NCBI RefSeq assembly: GCF_019430885.1
Contig: NZ_JAHYBZ010000001.1
Location: 558,001-622,000, forward strand
Reading direction: 5' to 3'
DNA length: 64,000 nt
Source of the DNA: Roseomonas alba
GTDB lineage: Bacteria > Pseudomonadota > Alphaproteobacteria > Acetobacterales > Acetobacteraceae
A program made the position numbers and the translations under genes. The notes below the pieces were generated by a model, which made no database searches, had not been told where the DNA came from, and saw nothing but the letters and a program-made list of their open reading frames with translations. Below, piece by piece: positions 1 to 8,330 of this stretch; the stretch's first letter is position 1; each line of letters starts with the position of its first letter.

Positions 1-2007
1 GGCGCGCGTGGGGGCGGGGAGGGCGGGGTCGAGCGGCCGCGCGCCGCAGGCGGCAAGGAATGCCGCGACGGTGTCGTAGAGCGCGGCATCGCGGCTGGCA
101 TCGTGGAAGGGGTCGTGCGCCGGCGATCCCCGCGGAACCCAGAGCACCGTCTCGTAACGCGCCCGAGTCAGCAGGACGCGATAGGTGTTGAGGACGTAAT
201 GCGCCTCCGCCCTGTCCGGCTGCCAGCGCGTTCCGACGAAGCGACGGGCGGTCCAGTGCTCGGCGGCCCGGACCAGGTCTCCGCCCCAGGCGAGGCCCGC
301 GACATCGAGTTCCAGCCCCTGGCAGGCATATTCCGTCGCGGCGGCTTCCAGCGCGTCGGAGGCGCGGATGTCGCGCGGGCGCGCCGGGGCCGGATGCAGG
401 AAGTGGTTGAGGAACCAGTCCGGCACGTCGTCCGGCGGGACCTCGGCGGCGAGGCCGTCGCCACGCAGCCGCTTCGCCCCTGACGACCGCAGCAGTCCCG
501 CGCGACGATGGCCGCGGGCGAAGCGGCGCAGCGCGTCCCGCGTGGCGTCCACCGAGCGCGTCAGGAAGACCGGGAAATCCGTCGCGGACGCGGCGATGGC
601 GGCGGCGCGTGGCGCGTCATCGGCGAGGACCGCCTCCACCCACTCCGCGACCGCCGAATCGCGTACCGCGCGCAGCGGGACCGTCAGATCGAGCGCGGGA
701 TCGAGGGCAAGCCAGGGTGGTTCCACATCCGCCAGGCGTTGCAGGGGATCCCCGGCCGACAGCACGCGGGGTGCGGCGACGGCGCGCCAGCGGGGATCGG
801 CGGCGATGACGCGGCCCCATTCGCGCAGGCCGGCTTCACCCGTGTTGATCTCCTGCCCATTGCCGATCAGGGCGACGATGACGGACCAGCCCTCATGGCG
901 GCCCATGATCTCCAGGGCGTGGGCCGGTTCGCTCAGGGTGAGGCGGCCGGGGCGGTTCTGGGTGCCGCGGCGGGCCTTCGCCTCGTCCCAGGCACGTTGC
1001 GCCTCGTCGAAGACGATCACGCGTTCGGGCGGCAGGCGGGTCGGGTCGAGGGCATTGTCCTCGAGGAAGCGATGCACGTTCTGCAGCGCGGCCTTCACCT
1101 CGCGCAGCGCCTGGGTGCGGGCGACGCCACGGCGCGCGGCGGCATCGCGCGCCAGGGCCTCGCGCAGCACGGCGACGAGCGGGGCATTGCCGGTGAGGAA
1201 GGCGGCGCCGTGCTGCCGTTCCGCGCCGAAGACGGTGTTGAGGCCGCACAGCGTCTTGCCGGCGCCGGGGATGCCGGTGACGAAGACGACGCATTTCGCG
1301 CGGTCGTTCTGCGCGGCGGCAATGGCCCGCGTGATGGCGGCGGTGGTCTCGCGCAGATTGGCGGCGTCGGCGCGCGCCGCCGCGATCTCGGCGACGCCGT
1401 GGCGCGCGAAGAGCATCGTCGCGGCCTCGACGATGCCGGGCACAGGGCGGTAGGGCGCATCGAGCCAGGCCTGGCCATCGAGCGGCGCGGCCGGTGCCTG
1501 GGACTGCACCCAGGCGAACAGCGCCGCGAGGCCGTTCAGCCCGCAGTGTATCGGCGGCAGCGCGCCATGCCAGATCAGCGGCGGTTGGCGCGGCAGGGGA
1601 AAGCCGTCGACGCCGCCGGTCACCAGCACGGGCAGGATCGGATGGGCACGGCTACCGCTGTGGAAGTCGCGCAGGTCGAGCGCATAATCCTCGGCCTCGG
1701 CGAGCGCCGCGGGCGAGGCGTCGCGCTGCTTGAATTCCAGCACCAGAATGGCGCGGTCGGTCAGCACCACGGCGTCGATGCGCTTTTCCAGGCGCAGCAG
1801 GTCGTATTCCAGGGCGATCGTCCATGCACCGCCATCAGCCTGGCGCAGGGCGTCGCGCAGGGCGGCGATCGTCGTCTCCCACACCGTCTGCTGGTCCGGT
1901 GTGCCGGGATAGCCGCGCGCCTGTTGTGCTGCGGCGAGGCGCGCGGCGATCTCGGCCGGATCGCGCGCCAGCATCTCGGCGCCGGTGCAGCCGAACCAGG
2001 CTCTCAT
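1..2007 (-). CDS. Nuclease-like/DUF2075 ATPase (P-loop helicase domain) protein, 3' end outside window
   Basis: Open from the ATG at 2007 to the window edge without a stop, so at least 669 residues are visible and the C-terminus is missing. Residues about 60-115 carry D78 and E91-F92-K93 in an alternating strand pattern, resembling the PD-(D/E)xK nuclease-like domain seen in some DUF2075 proteins. A P-loop domain follows, with Walker A GIPGAGKT at 245-252 and FDEAQ (Walker B) near 332. Further on are superfamily 1-like motifs, including a YACQGLELD stretch and a YRVLLTRAR stretch. The start overlaps the stop of the upstream permease gene by ATGA, so translation is probably coupled. The predicted role is nucleic acid processing. 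A defence role is possible, but nothing visible here shows it. Confidence 0.8.
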   Translation of the reverse strand, partial: MRAWFGCTGAEMLARDPAEIAARLAAAQQARGYPGTPDQQTVWETTIAALRDALRQADGGAWTIALEYDLLRLEKRIDAVVLTDRAILVLEFKQRDASPAALAEAEDYALDLRDFHSGSRAHPILPVLVTGGVDGFPLPRQPPLIWHGALPPIHCGLNGLAALFAWVQSQAPAAPLDGQAWLDAPYRPVPGIVEAATMLFARHGVAEIAAARADAANLRETTAAITRAIAAAQNDRAKCVVFVTGIPGAGKTLCGLNTVFGAERQHGAAFLTGNAPLVAVLREALARDAAARRGVARTQALREVKAALQNVHRFLEDNALDPTRLPPERVIVFDEAQRAWDEAKARRGTQNRPGRLTLSEPAHALEIMGRHEGWSVIVALIGNGQEINTGEAGLREWGRVIAADPRWRAVAAPRVLSAGDPLQRLADVEPPWLALDPALDLTVPLRAVRDSAVAEWVEAVLADDAPRAAAIAASATDFPVFLTRSVDATRDALRRFARGHRRAGLLRSSGAKRLRGDGLAAEVPPDDVPDWFLNHFLHPAPARPRDIRASDALEAAATEYACQGLELDVAGLAWGGDLVRAAEHWTARRFVGTRWQPDRAEAHYVLNTYRVLLTRARYETVLWVPRGSPAHDPFHDASRDAALYDTVAAFLAACGARPLDPALPAPTRA

Positions 2008-2882
2008 CGCACAGTGGCCCTCACTGGCCAGGTCGCCACGGCGACGCTGGTGATCATCAGCGCGAAGCCGGCCGCGTGGACGGCGGTGAAGGTCTCGCCC
2101 AGCAGCGTGATGGCCACCAGCGCCGCCGTGCCGGGCAGGAAGACCGTGAAGATTCCCGCCATCCCGGCCGGCACGCGCTTCAGCCCGGCATACCAGAGCA
2201 GCAGGCAGATCACGCTCGCCGTCAGGGAGTGGAACGCGAGCAGCGCGGCGAGGCTGGGTTCGGCCAGCGCGGTGATCGCGCCAATCCCTGGCAGCGCGAA
2301 GGGAGCGAGCACCAGCGCGGAGAAGACCTGCATCCACAGGCTGGCCGTCACCACCGGCACGCGCCCGGCGATGCGGCGGGCGAGCAGGACGTAAGTCGCC
2401 TCCCCCAGCACGCCGCAGAAGACCAGCAGGTTGCCCAGCACCGACCCGTGCGACCCGCCGGCGACGCGCGCGACGGTGATCGCCGCCATGCCGCCCCCCG
2501 CCAGCGCGACCGCGGCCCATTGCCGCCCCGGCAGGCGTTCGCGCAGCAGCAGCGCGCCGCCGATGGCGACCACGGCGGGCAGCGTCGCCAGCACCAGCCC
2601 GCCTTCCAGCGCACTCGTCAGCCGCAGTCCGGCGAGCAGCCCCGCATTGTAGAGCGCCGTGCCGAACACCGCCTGCAAGGCGAGGTTGCGCAAGATCGGA
2701 CCCGGCACGCGCTGCGCCCCGTCCATCCAGCGCGCGAGCGGCCACAGCACGACGGTCGCCAGCAGGCAGCGCAGGAAGGCGACCATGGCGATGGGCAGCG
2801 CCTCGGCGAGCAGCTTCGCCACGGCGACATTGGCCCCCACCAGCACCATGGACAGCGCCAGTTGGAAAAAGGCGAGGCGCAT
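2004..2882 (-). CDS. EamA/DMT-family membrane permease
   Basis: A 292-residue protein made almost entirely of hydrophobic helices, matching the ten-helix drug/metabolite transporter fold built from two EamA repeats. The N-terminus (MRLAFFQLALSMVLVGANVA) is a typical first helix of that family, and the GETFTAVHAAGFALMI stretch near the end matches the second repeat. The substrate cannot be told from sequence; members export amino acids, nucleobases or drugs. It starts six bases after the upstream acetyltransferase gene, and its stop overlaps the ATPase gene, so the five minus-strand genes at the left of the window look like one transcription unit. Confidence 0.87.
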   Translation of the reverse strand: MRLAFFQLALSMVLVGANVAVAKLLAEALPIAMVAFLRCLLATVVLWPLARWMDGAQRVPGPILRNLALQAVFGTALYNAGLLAGLRLTSALEGGLVLATLPAVVAIGGALLLRERLPGRQWAAVALAGGGMAAITVARVAGGSHGSVLGNLLVFCGVLGEATYVLLARRIAGRVPVVTASLWMQVFSALVLAPFALPGIGAITALAEPSLAALLAFHSLTASVICLLLWYAGLKRVPAGMAGIFTVFLPGTAALVAITLLGETFTAVHAAGFALMITSVAVATWPVRATVR

Positions 2883-2887
2883 GCCTC

Positions 2888-3343
2888 TCAGCCGATCCGC
2901 TTCTCCAGGAAGACGCTGAGCGGATCGGGGGCATAGCCCTCGAAGGGGTCGATGGCGCTGAAGCCGGCGCGGGCATAGAGCGCGAGCGCCGCGTGGCTGT
3001 TCACGCCGGTCTCGAGCCGCAGCACCTGGACGTCCCGCGCCTGCGCGGCGGCTTCCAGCGCCGCCAGCACCTGTGCGGCGACGCGGCGGCCGCGGGCGGC
3101 GGGGGTGGTCCACATGCGCTTCACCTCGGCCCAGTCGCCCTTCAGCACGACGGCGCCGGTGCCGAGGGCGATACCCTCCGCATCCCGCGCGACATGGAAC
3201 AGCACGTCCGGCGCGCGCAGGGCGTCGAGCGGCAGGTGATGGTTGCTCTCGGCCGGATAGAGCGACGCGCTGTTCGCCTCTCCGGCGGCGAGCATGGCGC
3301 GGATCTCGGGCTGGTCCGGGTCCTCGATGGCGATGCGGATCAC
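2888..3343 (-). CDS. GNAT-family N-acetyltransferase
   Basis: 151 residues with the GNAT layout: an N-terminal substrate-binding part, the beta-4 strand and acetyl-CoA loop around VKRMWTTPAARGRRVAAQVL (residues about 78-98), and a C-terminal ALALYARAGF helix that usually closes the CoA pocket. The GTG start at 3343 is chosen because it overlaps the upstream stop (GTGA) and has AAGGAG eight bases before it. The substrate is unknown. It lies between a FemAB-like acyltransferase and a permease on the same strand. Confidence 0.85.
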   Translation of the reverse strand: MIRIAIEDPDQPEIRAMLAAGEANSASLYPAESNHHLPLDALRAPDVLFHVARDAEGIALGTGAVVLKGDWAEVKRMWTTPAARGRRVAAQVLAALEAAAQARDVQVLRLETGVNSHAALALYARAGFSAIDPFEGYAPDPLSVFLEKRIG

Positions 3344-4503
3344 GACTCGGACTCCTTGCGGAAGGGGGAGAGCGTCGCGAGCATCTCCATTTCCCGCAAC
3401 ATCGCCGGGCGTTCGCGGTCGAGGAAGTCGGACACCGCGCCGGACAGGCCGCGATGCGCGATCCAATGCGCGGAGTAGGTCGGCACGGGCAGGTAGCCGC
3501 GCTGGATCTTGTGCTCGCCCTGGGCGCCGGCTTCCACGCGCGGCACGCCATGGGCGATCGCGAAGTCCATGGCCATGTAGTAGCAGAGCTCGAAATGCAG
3601 GAAGGGGACGTCGACCGTCGCGCCCCAGTTGCGGCCATAGAGCGCGTCGCGGCCGAGCAGGTTCAGCGCGCCGGCGACGGGTTCGCCGCCGCGCTCGGCG
3701 ATCATCAGCACCACGGCATCGCCCAACCGCTCGCCCAGCATCGGCCAGAAGCGCCGGGTGAGGTAGGCGCTGCGGCCCCACTTCTTGTCCGTGGTGCTGC
3801 GGTAGAAGCGGTGGAAGGCATCCCAGTGGCGCGTGGTGATCTCGGCCCCGCGCAGGCAGCGCAGGGTGAGGCCGCTTTCCGCGACATCGCGCCGTTCCCG
3901 CTTCAGCACCTTGCGCTTGCGCGAGGCGAGCGCGCCGAGGAAGTCGTCGAAGCAGCCATAGCCCGGATTGGCCCAGTGGAACTGGGTGCCGAGGCGTTGC
4001 AGCCAGCCGGCCTCGCCCAGCGCCTCCCACTCCGGGCCGGTGCAGAAGGTGACGTGGACCGAGGAGGTGCCGAGCGCCTGGCAGGCCTGGGTCAGCGCCT
4101 GCCCCAGCGCGCCGGCCGGCACGGCGCTGTCGGGGCGGATCAGCAGCCGGGGTCCCGGGACGGGGGAGAAGGGCACGCAGACCTGGAGCTTCGGGTAGTA
4201 GCGCCCGCCGGCGCGTTCCAGCGCATCGGCCCAGGAATGGTCGAAGACGTATTCGCCCTGGGAATGGGACTTCGCATAGCAGGGGGCGCAGGCGAGCAGC
4301 GTGCCCGCCTCGTCGCGCAACGCGACGTGCTGGGGCAGCCAGCCGCGATCGGGGATGGCGCTGCCGCTGTCTTCCAGTGCCGAGAGGAAGGCGTGGCTGA
4401 CGAAGGGATTGTCGCCCCCGGCGCAGGCATCCCATTCGGGTGCGGGGATTTCGGCGATATGCCGGTGCAGCGACATCGACAGGGGGGCGGAGCCGTCAGC
4501 CAT
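3340..4503 (-). CDS. FemAB-like N-acyltransferase (COG3146-type GNAT)
   Basis: 387 residues matching the family of predicted N-acyltransferases once called peptidoglycan biosynthesis proteins (PF04339). Recognisable parts are the DNPFVSHAFLSALEDSGSA segment near residue 30, CAPCYAKSHSQGEYVFDHSW near 90, the RRDVAESGLTLRCLRG stretch, and ALNLLGRDALYGRNWG near 285, all characteristic of this family. The second half corresponds to a GNAT fold. The reaction is not established for the family; transfer of an acyl or aminoacyl group is expected. ATG 4503 gives the full length, with an alternative in-frame ATG nine codons later. It overlaps the downstream GNAT gene by four bases. Confidence 0.83.
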   Translation of the reverse strand: MADGSAPLSMSLHRHIAEIPAPEWDACAGGDNPFVSHAFLSALEDSGSAIPDRGWLPQHVALRDEAGTLLACAPCYAKSHSQGEYVFDHSWADALERAGGRYYPKLQVCVPFSPVPGPRLLIRPDSAVPAGALGQALTQACQALGTSSVHVTFCTGPEWEALGEAGWLQRLGTQFHWANPGYGCFDDFLGALASRKRKVLKRERRDVAESGLTLRCLRGAEITTRHWDAFHRFYRSTTDKKWGRSAYLTRRFWPMLGERLGDAVVLMIAERGGEPVAGALNLLGRDALYGRNWGATVDVPFLHFELCYYMAMDFAIAHGVPRVEAGAQGEHKIQRGYLPVPTYSAHWIAHRGLSGAVSDFLDRERPAMLREMEMLATLSPFRKESES

Positions 4504-4555
4504 GACCCCAATGTCGCGCAGCCCGGCGGCAGCGCAAGCGACAGTTAGGAAGGCG

Positions 4556-4846
4556 TCAGACTTCGTTCGCCTTGTAGATGCTGATGGCGCCGAGCAGCAT
4601 GGTGATGGCGCCGCAGGCGACGAGAAGGATCGCTACCGTTTCCGGTTCCGCCGCCGGCAGCCCGGCCGGCAGGGCAATGAGCTGGACCGCGGAGGCGAAG
4701 CCGATATAGACCCCGCCGGCGGCAGCCCCCAGGCCGATCAGCAGCGCCATGATCCCGAGGGCCATGGCCCATCGCCCTTCCGCCGTCAGACCGATCTGGG
4801 TATCGAGCGGGAGGTTCTGAGTCCCCCGGAACCCGAACTCGGACAT
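4556..4846 (-). CDS. Small two-helix membrane protein, unknown function
   Basis: 96 residues with two clear membrane helices (about 25-50, MALGIMALLIGLGAAAGGVY, and about 68-90, VAILLVACGAITMLLGAISI) and short polar ends. ATG 4846 is preferred over the in-frame ATG at 4885, because it is preceded by AAGGGAACG at ribosome-binding distance and starts just before the conserved-looking MSEFGFRGTQNLPLD segment. It is the first gene of the minus-strand run and faces prfC across a divergent gap. I recognise no family. Confidence 0.62.
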   Translation of the reverse strand: MSEFGFRGTQNLPLDTQIGLTAEGRWAMALGIMALLIGLGAAAGGVYIGFASAVQLIALPAGLPAAEPETVAILLVACGAITMLLGAISIYKANEV

Positions 4847-5163
4847 GGGGCGTTCCCTTGTGCAATGACGCGCGGATGTGACCACGCCACAAGAAGCCCT
4901 TGCAATCCATTAACGCAACCTATTGGTGATCGTTGCAACCCTGCCACACCCAACATTTTGGGCCCACAACCAGGCCTGGGTACCTTTGGTTGTGCGACGC
5001 CATATTTCTTCGACGTGTGGCGGAAATGAAGACGCCGCCCCCGAAGACCGGGGCGGAGAAGTCGGACGACGGGCCGGGTCCGGACCGCCGCGCCTCCGGC
5101 ATGGCGGCACGGCCGCGCAGCGTGATTCCCCCCGGACACGATCCCGGCTAGTTTCCGCCCACC
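4847..5163. promoter_or_regulatory. Divergent intergenic region with inverted repeats
   Basis: The 317 bases separate the small membrane protein (minus) from prfC (plus) and are more AT-rich than their surroundings around 4905-5030. They hold the palindrome GTTGCAAC (4932-4939) and an inverted repeat CACAACCA / TGGTTGTG (4965-4972 and 4987-4994) that encloses CCAGGCCTGG. Either could be an operator or a leader hairpin. I cannot place a confident -35/-10 pair. Confidence 0.4.
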
Positions 5164-6771
5164 ATGGACATGCCCCTACCCGCGGACTCCCGCGTGGCCG
5201 CCGAAGCCGCGCGGCGCCGGTCCTTCGCCATCATCGCCCACCCCGACGCGGGCAAGACCACGCTGACCGAAAAGCTGCTGCTCAAGGGTGGCGCGATCCA
5301 GCTCGCCGGGCAGGTGCGCGCCAAGGGCAACGCACGCCGTACGCGATCGGACTGGATGAAGATCGAGCAGGAGCGCGGCATCTCGGTCGCGACCTCGGTC
5401 ATGACCTTCGAGAAGGACGGCACGGTCTTCAACTTGCTCGACACGCCGGGCCACGAGGATTTCTCGGAAGACACCTACCGCACGCTGACGGCCGTGGACG
5501 CAGCGGTGATGGTGCTCGACGCCGCCAAGGGCATCGAGAGCCAGACCCGCAAGCTGTTCGAGGTCTGCCGGATGCGCGACATCCCGATCATCACCTTCGT
5601 CAACAAGATGGACCGCGAGGGGCGCGACCCCTTTGACCTGCTCGACGAGATCGAGAAGACGCTGGCGCTGGAGGCGACCCCGGTCGCCTGGCCGGTGGGG
5701 CAGGGGCAGGATCTGCGCGGGGTCTACGACATCCTGCACCCATCCCTGCGCATGGTGGATTCCGACGAGGTCATCCCGCTGACGGGCCTGGACGACCCGA
5801 CCATCGAGGCCCGCGTGCCCGGCGATCGCGCGGCGACGCTGCGCGAACAGGCGGAGCTCGCGGCCGGCGCCTGCGCCGAGTTCGACCTCGGCAAGTTCCT
5901 CGAAGGGTCGCTGACGCCGGTCTATTTCGGCTCGGCGCTGCGCGATTTCGGCGTGGCGCATCTGCTGGAAGGGCTCGCCCGCTTTGCCCCGCCGCCGCGG
6001 CCGCGCCCGGCCGATGTCCGCACGGTGCGGCCGGAGGAACCGAAGCTGTCCGGCTTCGTCTTCAAGATCCAGGCGAACATGGACCCGCAGCACCGCGACC
6101 GCGTTGCTTTCCTGCGCATCTGCTCGGGCCGGCTGGAGAAGGGCATGCGCCTGCGCCAGGTCCGCACCGGCAAGCTGGTGCCGGTCAATGCGCCGCTCTT
6201 CTTCTTCGCGAAGGACCGCCAGGTCGCCGAGGAAGCCTGGCCGGGTGATGTGGTCGGCATCGCGACCCATGGCGGCATCCGCATCGGCGACACGCTGACC
6301 GAGGGCGATCTGCTCAACTTCCAGGGCGTACCGTCCTTCGCGCCGGAACACCTTCGCCGGGTGCGCCTCGACGATCCGATGCTGGCCAAGAAGCTGCGCA
6401 AGGCGCTGGACGAACTGGCGGATGAGGGCGTGGTGCAGCTGTTCCGCCCGCTGGACGGGTCCCAGCCCATCGTCGGCGTGGTCGGGCTGCTGCAGCTCGA
6501 CGTGCTGCAGTCCCGCCTGCGCGCCGAATATGGCGTGCCGGCATCCTTCGAAGCGGCGCCCTGGAGCACGATGCGCTGGATGGCGAGCGAGGACCGCGAG
6601 GCGATCGAGCGCTTCTCGGCCGCGAACCGCATGGACATGGCGCAGGACCATGACGACGAGCAGGTCGCCTTCTTCACCTCCGACTGGCGCCGGAAGCGGG
6701 CGGAAGAGGAATTCCCGATGATCCGCTTCCTGCCGGTGCGCGAACAGCACGGGCTGGCGACGGCCGGGTGA
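5164..6771 (+). CDS. prfC: Peptide chain release factor 3
   Basis: 535 residues, the usual length of RF3, the translational GTPase that removes RF1/RF2 from the ribosome after termination. G1 is AHPDAGKTT near residue 25, the switch region holds ERGISVATSVM near 75, G3 is DTPGHEDF near 95, and G4 is NKMD near 150. Domain 2 (SGFVFKIQANMDPQHRDRVA) and the C-terminal domain follow intact. The QERGIS and DTPGHEDFSEDTYRTL signatures separate it from EF-G. No strong ribosome-binding site is seen before ATG 5164; ATG 5170 in the same frame is an alternative. It is a single gene, convergent with lysR. Confidence 0.97.
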   Translation: MDMPLPADSRVAAEAARRRSFAIIAHPDAGKTTLTEKLLLKGGAIQLAGQVRAKGNARRTRSDWMKIEQERGISVATSVMTFEKDGTVFNLLDTPGHEDFSEDTYRTLTAVDAAVMVLDAAKGIESQTRKLFEVCRMRDIPIITFVNKMDREGRDPFDLLDEIEKTLALEATPVAWPVGQGQDLRGVYDILHPSLRMVDSDEVIPLTGLDDPTIEARVPGDRAATLREQAELAAGACAEFDLGKFLEGSLTPVYFGSALRDFGVAHLLEGLARFAPPPRPRPADVRTVRPEEPKLSGFVFKIQANMDPQHRDRVAFLRICSGRLEKGMRLRQVRTGKLVPVNAPLFFFAKDRQVAEEAWPGDVVGIATHGGIRIGDTLTEGDLLNFQGVPSFAPEHLRRVRLDDPMLAKKLRKALDELADEGVVQLFRPLDGSQPIVGVVGLLQLDVLQSRLRAEYGVPASFEAAPWSTMRWMASEDREAIERFSAANRMDMAQDHDDEQVAFFTSDWRRKRAEEEFPMIRFLPVREQHGLATAG

Positions 6772-6811
6772 ACGGGAAGGGCCGGTAGCCCCTGTCCCGG
6801 CGCGGTTGATC

Positions 6812-6834
6812 GGAGAGGGGCGCCATCCCTCTCC
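6812..6834. terminator. Hairpin between convergent prfC and lysR
   Basis: A perfect 8-bp stem, GGAGAGGG and CCCTCTCC, with a seven-base loop lies between the two converging stops. There is no T-run on either side, so termination may be Rho-assisted or only moderate. Confidence 0.5.
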
Positions 6835-6844
6835 CGTCGCCCCC

Positions 6845-7798
6845 TCACTTTGGCGACGACGCCTCTGCCAGCAGCCCCGCCTCCACCGCCGCCGTCTGCA
6901 TCACCCGGTGCACGAGCCCGCGCAGCCAGGCGTGGCCGGCGTCGCGGCGCCGCCCTTCGTGCCAGACCAGCCAGATCGGGATGCGGATGGACGGGCCCGG
7001 GACTTCAACGACGATCATGCGGAAGTCCCGGGCGGCGATGCAGGCCATGGATTTTGGCAGCACGCCGAGATAGTCGGTGCGCGAGACGACGAAGGGCACT
7101 TCCAGGTATTCGCTGACGGTCAGCCGGCTTTCGGACATCAGGTCCCACAGCTTGCCGCTGAGCGCCTTGGGGCGGCGTTCGAAGGCGCGGCGGTGGCAGC
7201 GGACGAATTCCTCCTGCGCCAGCTCCGACCAACCCATTCGCGCCTTGGCGCGGGGATGGCCCTTGCGGGCGGCGATCACCAGGCTGTCGTCGAACAGGCG
7301 CCGGTTGACGAAGCGATCATCCTCGGCGGCGATCCAGTCGATGGCCAGGTCGATCTGGCCCTCGCGCATCAGCAGCGGGGCGTCGTCGGCCAGGGTCCGC
7401 GTGTCGAAGCGCAGCCTGACCCCCGGCGCGGCCGCCGCCGCCGCATCGCGGATGCGCAGCGCGTATTCGGGGCCGAGCGGATGGGGGATGGCGATCTCGA
7501 AGCGGCGGGTGCTGCTGATGGCGTCGAAGCCACGGGCTTCCTCGATCGAGTGGCGCAGGGAATCGAGCGCTGTATGGATTTCCGGGAAGATCCGGTTGGC
7601 GACCGGGGTCGGTGTCATGCCGGTGGGCGCGCGCAGGAACAGTTCGTCGCGGCAGGCCTCGCGCAATCGGCCCAGGGCGTGGCTGGTTGCGGACTGGCTC
7701 AGGCCGAGCCGTTCCCCGGCGCGGGAGACCGAGCGCGTATCATACAGCGCCTCGAAGACCAGCAGCAGGTTGAGGTCCATCCCGCGCAGCGATGTCAT
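6845..7798 (-). CDS. LysR-family transcriptional regulator
   Basis: 317 residues. The N-terminal winged helix-turn-helix is clear: MDLNLLLVFEALYDTRSVSR, then AGERLGLSQSATSHALGRLR at about residues 27-46, followed by the LFLRAPTGMTPT wing. The rest is a periplasmic-binding-protein-like effector domain (about 95-305). The shape of the helix-turn-helix resembles the NodD/LeuO subgroup. Regulators of this family usually control a divergent gene; here the neighbour on the other strand is a small unknown. An 8-bp inverted repeat lies just upstream of its start and may be its own operator. The effector is unknown. Confidence 0.92.
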   Translation of the reverse strand: MTSLRGMDLNLLLVFEALYDTRSVSRAGERLGLSQSATSHALGRLREACRDELFLRAPTGMTPTPVANRIFPEIHTALDSLRHSIEEARGFDAISSTRRFEIAIPHPLGPEYALRIRDAAAAAAPGVRLRFDTRTLADDAPLLMREGQIDLAIDWIAAEDDRFVNRRLFDDSLVIAARKGHPRAKARMGWSELAQEEFVRCHRRAFERRPKALSGKLWDLMSESRLTVSEYLEVPFVVSRTDYLGVLPKSMACIAARDFRMIVVEVPGPSIRIPIWLVWHEGRRRDAGHAWLRGLVHRVMQTAAVEAGLLAEASSPK

Positions 7799-7811
7799 GA
7801 CATCCCCCGAA

Positions 7812-7846
7812 CGCGATCACGCGACGGTACAGCATGCATGATCGCG
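7812..7846. promoter_or_regulatory. Inverted repeat upstream of lysR (candidate operator)
   Basis: CGCGATCA at 7812-7819 is repeated as its exact complement TGATCGCG at 7839-7846 with a 19-base spacer. It lies 14 bases before the lysR start and between the two divergent genes, the usual place for an autoregulatory LysR site. Confidence 0.4.
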
Positions 7847-7931
7847 AACACCATAATGCAGCGCTTTCGTTCGGGATTGCGACACGGAGTCGGTATGGGT
7901 CCGCCCCCCGTTTTGCTTCTCGTGGAACCAG

Positions 7932-8324
7932 GTGCCAGTGTTTTTCAGGGCCAGGATGCGCCGCTTGCTGCGCGCGATCGTGACATCCTCGATGCCGGAG
8001 GGCCTCAGACCCGCACCGGCCGATGTCGCCGCCCGCGCGTTGGTGCTGGAACGCGGCGCGATCGCCTTCGGCATCAGCTGGCACGGCCTGTCGCCCGCGC
8101 AGGCGGCCCTGGTCATCACCCATGCCGCACGCATGCTGGCCGGCCCCGGGTCGGCCGAGGCGGCAAGGCTGGATGCCGCTGCCGCCCGCTTTGCCGCGGC
8201 GCATGACCTGACCGCCTTCTCCGTCGGCATCGCCGAGGACATGGCGCGTAGCGAAAGGCTGGCGGCGCTGCGGCGCCATGGGCATGCCGTCCTGCCCTGG
8301 CCGCGGCCGGCGCGCCTCGCCTGA
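7932..8324 (+). CDS. Hypothetical protein, divergent from lysR
   Basis: Up to 130 residues from a GTG at 7932; ATG 7956 or ATG 7992 would give shorter forms and no ribosome-binding site decides between them. The first 20 residues are basic. The rest is Ala-rich and helical with no motif I recognise (for example RLDAAAARFAAAHDLTAFSV). Coding on this strand is supported by third-position GC and by its place divergent from lysR, but frames on the other strand are also open here, so it could be spurious. Confidence 0.4.
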   Translation: MPVFFRARMRRLLRAIVTSSMPEGLRPAPADVAARALVLERGAIAFGISWHGLSPAQAALVITHAARMLAGPGSAEAARLDAAAARFAAAHDLTAFSVGIAEDMARSERLAALRRHGHAVLPWPRPARLA

Positions 8325-8330
8325 TCCGGC

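Noticed and set aside
508-2394. Long plus-strand frame of over 600 codons
   Set aside because: It is the mirror of the nuclease/DUF2075 and permease genes; only the minus strand gives known motifs. High GC keeps opposite frames open.
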